Assembly: GCA_038065125.1 (NCBI GenBank)
Contig: JBBTRP010000062.1
Location: 1 to 19,914, forward strand
DNA length: 19,914 nt
Direction: 5' to 3'
Origin: JBBTRP01 sp038065125
GTDB lineage: Bacteria; Patescibacteriota; Patescibacteriia; JACQRZ01
The position numbers and the translations under genes are program-made. Positions 5,828 to 15,500 of this stretch are shown one piece after another (position 1 is the first letter of the stretch; each line of letters opens with the position of its first letter). The notes under the pieces were generated by a model. That model searched no databases and was not told the DNA's origin. It saw only the letters and a program-made list of their open reading frames with translations.

Positions 5828-6499
5828 TTATGTGCTAATCGAACGAGGCCTGAAACGAAACATCCGAATCTGCGGTAATTCTAAATCAATCTCGCACAGA
5901 GCGTCAACAAAACGAAGCGTCTTTCCGCTGATGAATCTGAGAATCTCCAACGCCATCATGCTTCCCGTAACGATTGCGATGGGTCCGGTAGTTCGAGGAG
6001 TAAAGCGCGGATACGACTCAGGTGTCGAAAAAACATCTCGCAGATTCGTCGGCCGCGACCCGAAGCGCCGCCGTCGGACATTAAATAGGGCAACCTGACC
6101 GCGCAGACCATGAATCGCACCATAGAGAAACGGTTTTCCCTGCTCGACGCACGCATCATTCATAAGAAATTCGGCCTGTGCATTATCGACGGCGTCAATG
6201 ACAATGTCATATGATGAGACCAGGGAAGATGCATTTTCCTTAGAAAGGAACACATCAAATGTCTCAATTGCTGCTGTCGGCCGCATCTCTTTTAGCCGCG
6301 CACGTGCCGCGTCAACCTTCTTTTTCCCAATATCAGCGTTCGTATACAGAATCTGCCGATATGCGTCTTCGCGCGACACGCAATCGCCATCAATCAAACT
6401 GATCGAACATTGCCGTGTCAGCACGAGCTCTCGCGCAATCACCGTGCCCAAACCCCCTACCCCAACAATAAGCACGCGTTTATTTTTTTTTGATCGCAT
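5828..6499 (-). CDS. Minimal ThiF/MoeB/E1-like adenylyltransferase lacking the catalytic cysteine
   Basis: A 223-residue Rossmann protein. ATP-binding features: VLIVGVGGLG (9-18), the acidic pair in IDGDCVS (Asp37, Asp39), YRQ with Arg48, IGKKKV with Lys61 at the position of the ATP-contacting lysine, and IDAVDN (101-106). YGAIHGLRGQVALFN (126-140) is the usual post-loop strand. E1-like enzymes adenylate the C-terminal glycine of a ubiquitin-like partner. Departures: the protein begins only eight residues before the Rossmann strand, so the N-terminal RYxRQ helix with the arginine finger is missing; both CxxC zinc pairs are absent; TTG (169-171) replaces the usual Cys before GP-x-x-G; the conserved Asn of SNLxRQ is Asp45. 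Remaining cysteines (31, 40, 117, 192) are elsewhere. Start: ATG 14 nt after the giant gene's stop, with a weak AAGAG overlapping that stop. Confidence 0.85.
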   Translation of the reverse strand: MRSKKNKRVLIVGVGGLGTVIARELVLTRQCSISLIDGDCVSREDAYRQILYTNADIGKKKVDAARARLKEMRPTAAIETFDVFLSKENASSLVSSYDIVIDAVDNAQAEFLMNDACVEQGKPFLYGAIHGLRGQVALFNVRRRRFGSRPTNLRDVFSTPESYPRFTPRTTGPIAIVTGSMMALEILRFISGKTLRFVDALCEIDLELPQIRMFRFRPRSIST

Positions 6500-6513
6500 G
6501 AGGTCAATATCTC

Positions 6514-9500
6514 TTAACGGGTATACATCTGCGACTGCGGAACAAAACCGGTGACGCCGTACGGCGTGGTCCAGTAGAGACGAGAGGTCGCGTAGCCGGA
6601 GTCGTCAAAATACTCCATGACAATATCGGCCTTCTGTCCCGCGATAAGGTCGACGGTTCCTGTGTTTGTTTTTAGCGGCCGGCTATTCCAGTCATCAATT
6701 ATTTTTTTGCCGTTCACCCACAGGCGAACCCCGTCATCGGTCTTGGTCGTGAAGGTGTATGTGCCGGAGTAGCGCGGTTCAAGTTTCCCGGTCCAACGCG
6801 CAGAATACTTGTCTGCGCCAAGACGTGGATCGGGCGAGCCGTACTCCCAGCGGAAGTTGATTGTCGGATCCACTCGTTTGAGTGCGGACGTCTTGAGCTC
6901 CGAATCATTGAAATATTCGCCGCTCAAACCCGTACCCGTCCCGACTGCGTTTGGAATTATGTCAGGCTTGTTTTCTGCCGCATATAGTTGCGCGGTCGGC
7001 ACGACTTCCGACACGCCATACGGCGTCTCCCACAAAAGCCGCATGGTCGCGTACCCACCGTCATCTTTATACAGAAGCTCAACCGGATACTTTTTGCCTT
7101 GTTTCAGCGCGATCGTCCCGGTATTCACCAGGGTGCGATTCGTCTCCTTCGCACTCCATGCATCGATCACGTTCTGATCATTGATGCGCAGCCGGACGCC
7201 CTCGTCGGTCTTGGTGGTGAAGGTGTATGTGCCGGTGTAGCGCGGCTCGATCATGCCTGTCCACTTTACCGAGAATCCGCTCTGTGGCAGGTCGGGATGC
7301 GGCGCGTCGTACTTCCAGGTGAACTGCACTTTCGGATCCGTACGTCGCAGCACCATGTCTTTTAACTCGATATCGTTGAAATACTCCCCTGTGAGTCCTC
7401 CTCCTGTCCCGACTGTCGTCGGGATCACTTCGGGCGCATCGGTCGGATAGAGTTGCGACTGGGGAATAATTTCCTGAGTGCCGTACGGCGGCTGCCAGTA
7501 CAATCGACTGGTCGCGTATCCGGTCTCGTCAAAATATTCCATGGTGATACCAACCTTTTTCCCTTTTTCCAGCGTGATGGTTTCGGTCCTGGTTTCCGCT
7601 TTGTTGGTCGGCCGAACATTCCAATCATCGATAAGTTTCTTCCCATCTACCCAGAGCCGCACACCGTCATCGCTCTTGGTGGTAAAAGTATGTTCGCCGG
7701 AATAGAGCGGCTCCACCTCGCCCTTCCAGCGGACCGAGAATCCGCTCTGCGGGAGAATCTCGTGTGGCGCGTCAAACTCCCACCGAAAGTTCACGGTTTT
7801 GTCGGTTCTGCGCAGCGCAAGCGCCTTGAATCCGGTGTCGGAAAAATACTCGGCGGTCAAACCGGTCCCGCTTCCGGCGGAAGGAACAACGGCCTCGGCG
7901 GAGAGATTGATTACCACCGCCGCTGCACCTGGTGCATTGGTCACCAGTGTGATTGAGGCAGATTTTGTTCCGATCGATATTGGAAGAATCTCAAGATCAA
8001 CGGTTGTTTGCTCATCTGCCGCAAGCGGCGTTTTTGGTTCGGCGACAATTTTGACGATACTCGCATCGGTTCCTTTCACCAGCACCCTCGGCGGACCAGA
8101 GATCAGCAAGTTCGCATCACCGGAATTTTTGAGCGAAATCGAGAGCGTCTTTTTGTCTCCGACAACAATCTTCCCAAGGTCGATCGTCGCGCCGCCATCG
8201 ATCGCTTGCGCGCCCTGCGCCATTTCAAGAGCTGCCGATCGTCCCTGTCCACTCAACTCGACAGTAAACGGCGAGTGGTCGGGGTCATTGGTTGTGATCG
8301 AGAGGCTTGTTTTCTTCGCGCCCTTCGTTTTTGGAGCGAACGCAAGAGCGAGCGATACGGATTTTCCCGGCGCGATACGCGATGGAACAGCTCCTCTGAT
8401 CTCAAATTCTGCCGCGTCATCTCCGCTCACACTCGGCGGATTGGACTCGCTGAACACCAGATCACTGTTTCCATTGTTGGAGAGTGTAACCGTACTTGTA
8501 CTGACCGTACCAATCTCGGGTGAGCCGAATGAGATACTCTCTCCCGTGAGAAGTGGTGCGGCGGCGACTTTTGCTTCAAGCGAAGGAGCCATCACGGTGG
8601 CGGAGAAACTCACGCTCATCTCCGCGCGATCCGGATCCGAGTTCGGGATCTTCACAGTCACCGATTTTGGTCCGCGGGATGACGGCTTGAAGCGAAGAGA
8701 AAACGCGCTCGATGAGCCCGGGGCAATTGGCGTGGCTGGAGAAGACACGACAGTAAACTCGCCCGCGGAAATCCCGGAGAGAATAACCTTGTCGGGATCA
8801 CCGGTCAGATCAAATGACGCCGTGCCGGTATTCTTCACGATAAAATCCATGGTTCTTTCACTCCATAAAGACAGCTCACCGAGGCTTGTCTCTGAAGAGG
8901 GTTCCAATGACTTGCCGTCGAAGTACAGTGACATTTCCGGATCAACCGAGAGCGTTGTGAGGTTGAGCGAGAATACGGGCGCGGTACGGTCGTTCGTAAT
9001 AATTGTTACCGTTGCTTTTTTCTCGCCCGGAGTTGTCGGCGCAACGGTGACAGTAAAGGAGGTTTTCTCTCCCGGAAGAACTGGCGTTGCGGGATCTTGC
9101 GTGATTGAAAACTCCTTCGCGTCAACGCCCGAGAGCGCGACACGCGGCGGGCCCGAGATCAGTAGATTCACGTCACCCGCGTTCTTGAGCGTGAAGACGA
9201 GTTCTCCTTTCTGTCCGACGAGAACCGTGGGGCCGATTATGTTTGCGTCCGTGATGAGCGCGGTATCGCCGCGCACAATCTCAAGCTTGGGATCCTGCGC
9301 GCGCGCCGTCAGTGTCATACGGAACTGTCCCTCATCACGATCATTCGTTCGCATAAGGAGTGTTGCGGACTTCTCTCCTCGTTCCACACTCGCAAATCGA
9401 ACCCGAAGAGTTGCGGTCTTTCCCGGATCGAGCGTGCCGGACTCTAACGTCGAGGAGACCGTAAACGCGGTCCTGTCCTTCCCCTCCACGGTTACGAATG

Positions 9501-12500
9501 GCGCGTCGCCTTCAAAACGCAACGGCTCATCACCGGAATTCTTGAGTGTAAATGTGCGCTCTAGTACCACGCCCAATCCCGTCTCCCCAAGAATCACCGA
9601 CCCAGTCGAAGGCACGGCTGCGTCGTCATAGAGAACGTCGAGCTCGGGATCACGCGCGGAGCCGACAAGATTCACGGCCATCTCGCCGTCCCCATAATTC
9701 GTGCTGGCAATCGTGATTGACGCTTTTTTCTCGCCTGGCGTGAAAGGCGCGAACCGGACGGTAAAATCTGTCTTCTCTTTCGGTTTTAGCGTCGCTGACG
9801 TCGGCTGCACGATAGTGAACTGAGATTTATCGTCTCCAGAGAGTACTACGGGGCCGTTCTCGCCAGTGAGAGTCAGATCGCTCGTACCGGTATTCTCGAT
9901 CGTAAAGAGCGTTTCTCCGTTTGCGCCGACAACAACGTCTCTCACGCGTAGTGTGTCGTTCTTTTTGACGGCTTTTTGTTGCGATGTCAGCGAGAGGACC
10001 GATGCCGTGCCAAACCACCTTAACTCAATCGTAATCTTTGGCTCATCCGGATCGTCGGTTTCAATCGTCAGTGTTCCTATTCCCTCGTCAAAGGAGGACG
10101 GCGTTACCGGAACCTCAATCTCGCGCTGCTCGCCTGACTTGAGAGACAAGACGACAGTGGGAAAGGGACTATTGTTCAGGTCGTCATGACCGGTCCCGAT
10201 GATCGTGTAGCCTTTTCCTTTAAAGGTAAGAGCTGCCGTGCCGACATTCTTCACGCTGACGGTTCGCGAGAACTTTTTGCCAAGGGGTAGTCCTCCGAAG
10301 TCGATGACATTGAGCGGAGGTTGTGTCGATACTCGACTCCTTCCGAAAAAGACGGAGACGTCTGGCTCAGTCGCGGTGTATGTGAAGGGAATCGTCACGA
10401 CCTTGCTGTCGGAATCGTTCGTGGAGAGCGAGACGTTTGCGCTCTTTGCGCTGCTTGTTTTCGGTGTGACTTTGAGTGTGAGTTTCGTGCTTCCTCCGGG
10501 CGCGATGGTCTTATCCGGCACTGTCGCAATTTCAATTGTCTGATCGTCTTCGGGCTTAGCAAGTAAAAGATTATCAACGGTCAGCGCCGCACCGCCGTTG
10601 TTCGTGATAGTCAAGGAGAGTTGGGAGGTGGTTCCGACGCGCACAGAGCCCATATCCGCCGCCTTCCAAATTAACCCATCCTGCCGGAGAGACTCTTCTC
10701 CGTGCCGGATATCGATATCGGGCGGCATCACAGCGTTTGCCGCAAAATTGATTGTTGCGGGACTCTGCACCTTATTGTCGCTGTGGTAAAAGCTGAGAGC
10801 AAATGCCGTGTCGCCGGATTTTTTCGGCTCAATGCGAACAGTAAAACTCGCCTCGCTTCCGGGGATGATCGGCGTTGATGGGTCTTGTAGTACGCGTGCG
10901 GCCGCAGCGCCCTCACCCGAGAACTGGATAAGGGATATGTCGACATCGTCTTTCGGTTTGAGGAGCACGAGGTTTGCGTCGCCGGTATTGCGAATAATGA
11001 CCGGCACATCGAGAGCAGTTCCAACCAATATTGTCCCGAGATCATGCGTTCCGGCCGGCACGACTTCTTTACCGTCGACGACAAGTTTCATCACCGGCGC
11101 AACGGCCGATGAGGTGAGCTTGATGCGAATGTCTTTTTCGTCAGAGTCATTCGTTGCAAATACCAGATCCGCATTTTTCGGGCCGCTTGCAGACGGTTTA
11201 AATGCGATCGTGATCGTTGTCGCCTTGCCCGGATCGATTGGTGAGTCGGGTTGCTTGGCGATCGTAAATTGCGCCGCGTCATCGCCCTCAATCCCAACGC
11301 CAGTCCCGTCGCCGAGTGTGAGCGGGGCATTGCCAAGATTGCGAACAAGCAGCGTGCGCTCGCTTGAACTGCCCACATTCACCGTCTCAAATGAGAGCGG
11401 TGCGCTCATGTCGAGCGGACCTTTTTCATCTTGTAGGTCAATCTCCGCCGCGGATGGCGGTGTCGAAAATTTCCAGATCGCGCTCGCGACCACCTTGTCC
11501 CCTTTCTTGCCAAGTACCTGCCAAGAATAGGTTGCGTCTCCCGATAGCCCTGAAATGTTCGCGGTGTTCCCGACAACCTGGTCAGCCACGGGCTTCATCG
11601 CGTCGGGATCAGTCCCCGTAAGAACCGCATACGAGTCGATCTCTCCGCCTTCAACCTTCCAGGATAACTGTGTTTCGCCGCCTGCAATTTTCGTGTTGTC
11701 CGCGGGACTCGCAAGACGCAGCCGATACTGCTTGCTGCCGCTGTAGTCGGCGGTGTTCGCAAACCGACCGTCGCCGAAATGATAGGATAGCAGATCATTG
11801 CGTTCTGACACGGCCGTGAGGTAATCAGACACGTGCAGTAGAGGAGATGCCGCCATCGCGTGGTGCCACTGCTCCTTTCCGTCGAAATAGAAGTGATAGG
11901 GGTGCGTGATATCACCCCACGGAACCGGAACCTTCTTAATGTAAAAAACATTATAGAGCCCATCGCGATCCAAAAGCGCACGGAAACTTCGCACGTCAGT
12001 ATTTTTTTCTATCCCGACAAGCTCTCGTTCAGTCTGAACTCCGGGATCACCCGTATCAAAATTCGGCTTCACGCGCAAGAAACGCACGGTATATCTCCAC
12101 TGCTGCTCCGGTCCTCCCTTTCGCGCAAACAGATCATATGTTCCCAAAGCCGGCGTAAAGAGAATCTGCTCGAACTCGTTGGCTGCATACTGATTGTTCG
12201 ACCAGATATCAAGAATCGCCTGCTGCGACTGGAATCCTCCGGTCGCCTGCTCGAGATTCCGACGGATGAGGATCGATGGCTTCCAGCGGTAGCGCGCGGG
12301 GTCAGTGGGGTCGTCATCAACAATACTCTTCAATTTTTCACTGCCGTCCAGCACCGAAGCGAAAGCCGACTTGGGTACGGTCCGAGGGGTAACGGGGATC
12401 GCGTTTGTCCAAGAATTCCAATCCTGATTCGCGCGCACGACAAAGTAGTCTCCATCTTGAATATACACAACGACTGGCAAATCGTTGTCCATGGTGATTG

Positions 12501-15500
12501 ACGGTTGGCTGACCCACGCGCCGTTGGTCCGCCACGCCTCGCCCGACCACGCGCCGTTTTGCGTGTGCCGCTCCTTGAGAATGGGTACTCCTCCGCTTCG
12601 CGCCTGACTGTACCCTTCGGTCCAGACGATGCTGATATTCCCGCGCGAATCCGCCGCCATGCGCTGATACCGCGACATGGTGTCGTCGTTTGAAATCTGC
12701 TTGCGCTCCTGCACCGACCCGTTCTCAAAGCGAAGATAAAAAACCTCGTAGCTGTCCGCCTGCACCTTCCAATCGTTGCCATGACTGCGTAAAAAATCAA
12801 CATGGATTTCGCCGCGCGGCCCCTGAATTACATGCACGTCATCGATCGCGATGCGCTCATCAACGCCCGCCTTGTAGAGATCTTGAACGAGCGGGATCGG
12901 GTCCTGCCACGCCCCTCCGCTCAGCTTGCGATACATGATCCGGATATACTCGGTGCCGTCGCTTGCGGAATCATACTCTCTGTAGACATACTCACGCGAC
13001 CCATCCGGATTGTGAAACGTTTGGGTGAGGAGTCGATAGAGAGGGTACTTGGTACGGCTCAGATCAAACACCTGCTCGGTGTTCCAGGGATACTGCCGCG
13101 CCGGCGAGGGGTCGGCGATGGTAAATGGTTCAGATTCGATCCACTCGCAGTTCCACTTGATATCGCATACGAAAAATTTGATCTTTCCCGTCCCCACCAT
13201 ATGTGCGGAAGGGCGCAGAGCATAGTCAAGCGATGATACCTGAGTTACGTCGATCGAGCTCTTAATGTGTTCCGCCTGCCACTCCGGACCGTTGTAGTAG
13301 AATGACGCAGAATCGATGAGCTTAATGGGATTTGCGCCCGTCAGATTCCAGGTGATGGTCTTTTTCTCTCCCAAAAACCACTTTCCGTCCGTGAGTCCCT
13401 CGACCTTCACGACGCCGCCGGGCTTTGCGCCACTGATAATTTCGAATGGACCGAACTCTTTAACTTCGGACACATTGCCGGAGTCATCGGTTACGACCGC
13501 TTTGATCTTGTACCCCTGCCCCAGGAGCTCTTTCGGAATGGTCCATGTCATCCACTGCGCCCCCCATTGGTTGCTCGTCGTGCCGATAAGAACCCACTCG
13601 CTCTTTGAAGGATCCCAATACCAGAACTCTCCTTTGACAACCTGAACATTGTCTGTTGCAGACGCGATGAGTGTCGCCTCCTGTTGATTTTTTATCGTGT
13701 TGTCGCGCATCCACCGGAGTTCGAGCGATCCGATGAGAGGAGGTGTGACGTCTTTGGGTGGCGCGCCGTCAAAAATCTCAAACTCATCAGACTCAAGCGT
13801 CTCGGAAACATTGCCGTGGTAGTCCTCGACCACCGCCTTGATCTTGTATCCTTTGCCCACCATCGCGGGAGGAATGTACCACTTATGCATGATGTCGATC
13901 GAAAAACCGTCCCGATTGAACGGAGCGTCTTTTGCCACCACGAACACCCAGTCCTTCTGTGCCGGATCCCAGTACCACATCGTCGCGTTCTTCACGTAGA
14001 CCGCGTCGCTTGCGCGCGCGACAAGGGTGACAACGCGCTCGCTCTTGATCTCGCTTTCCGGAAACTGCGGCATGACAAAGGGTTTTTCGAGTGCCGGGGG
14101 TGTCGTGTCCTTTTTCAGACGTGTGAATACCCGCACATCCTTTTCCTCGCCCCCATTGGGAATCGAGAACACCGTGACAAGCTCGTCAAGCCAGGGAGCG
14201 GTGATCCGATCTCCCCATACGCCACCGGTTCCATTGGGAAGTGTCACCGAAAAATTCCCCTTTTCGTCGGTAATGTTATCGACTCCGTTTCCGCGCACGC
14301 GCGTGCCTACTGCTCGGTCGCTGTCGATCGTCAAAGATCCGGACACCGTACCCAGATACTTTTTTTCATCAGACGTGAGCTTGATGATGATACTCTTGTC
14401 TGTATAGTGGACCTTACCGTTGAGGTCAGAAACGCCAATCGCCACCTCAAACTCAGCGTCCTCGGGCAGATACGGTTCGGTAACATTCCCGAGGAAAAAC
14501 CCATAGTACTTTTCCGGAATGTGCGTCTGAAACCACGGTATCGGTTTTCCTTCGCTGTCGCGGCCGACCTCCGTCACTCCCTTCGGCCGATGGAGGACGA
14601 CAATATTCTTGCGTTTCGGATCTTCTTTCTTCCGATAATTAATCATGAACATTGGTACAACCACGCCTTTCGGAATGAGGAATGCAGGCACTTCGGGATT
14701 TTCGTCGTGCCCGATCTGCCACTTCTGCGTGACAAAATAGCGGGGAAGCGCGGGACGTCCCTCGGGATCAACCACGGTGAATTCTTGCGCCTTCCAATTA
14801 TTATCTGATCGACTCTCATACCCGACAGACTCAACAAAAAATTCAAACTTTGATTTTCCGGTATACGCCATGGCGATTGGCATGGTCCAGCCGATCACCA
14901 TTTGCTCTCCGGGCCAGAGCGCGCGTGGAGTTTCGATTTTTCTATTACCTTCAAGGAGAACATTGTCGACGAATGCAGAAAAGGTTTCGGGAACCCCGCG
15001 TGCAACGCCTCGATTCTTCACAATCACGTCGAACTTTCCCAACTGACCGACAGTGGGCTCCTTTCCGGAAAAAACCACGCCGTTTATCTCAAGTGCCCCG
15101 CCGGGAACGAAGGTGACGCTTGAAATTTCAAAGTCAGGCCGTGCGAGCGCAAAAAGCGCGGCGACCGTCGCGTGCATCGAGTCGTCAAAACTCCCGTTCG
15201 ACCGCTGTTGCGCGAGAAGGCGCTGCTCCATTTTTTTCTGTAACTCCCGCTCGAACCGATACAGTTGGAATGCGTACAGCGCGTGAGCAAGGTCGGAAAT
15301 TTCAGTCGAACCGGACAGACTCCCGGTCGACGGATCGACCCCCGCTTTGAGGAACGAGAGCATGGCGTTGATCTTATCGCGCATGGAGATGTCGATCTGT
15401 TCGCCCTGCCCGGTTGCTGCCGATATTTTGAAAGACTCAAAAACAACGAAATACTGGAGCATTCGCGCAACGAGATACGGACTTGCCGGGCCGTCTGCCG

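Noticed and set aside
5374..6499. Molybdopterin synthase pair (moaD/moeB) or thiamine pair (thiS/thiF)
   Set aside because: The small protein is about twice the length of MoaD or ThiS, the enzyme lacks the zinc cysteines of MoeB/ThiF, and no other cofactor genes are near. A sulfur-carrier role is not excluded, but the gene names are not justified.
7799..9631. 610-codon open frame on the plus strand
   Set aside because: It lies wholly antisense to the ASH repeats of the giant gene, in a region of repetitive codon use that leaves the opposite frame open. No ribosome site, signal or recognisable domain; the minus-strand protein has clear repeats.
13684..14808. 374-codon open frame on the plus strand
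   Set aside because: Antisense to the CARDB-to-Ig part of the giant gene; no domain pattern and no plausible start signals.
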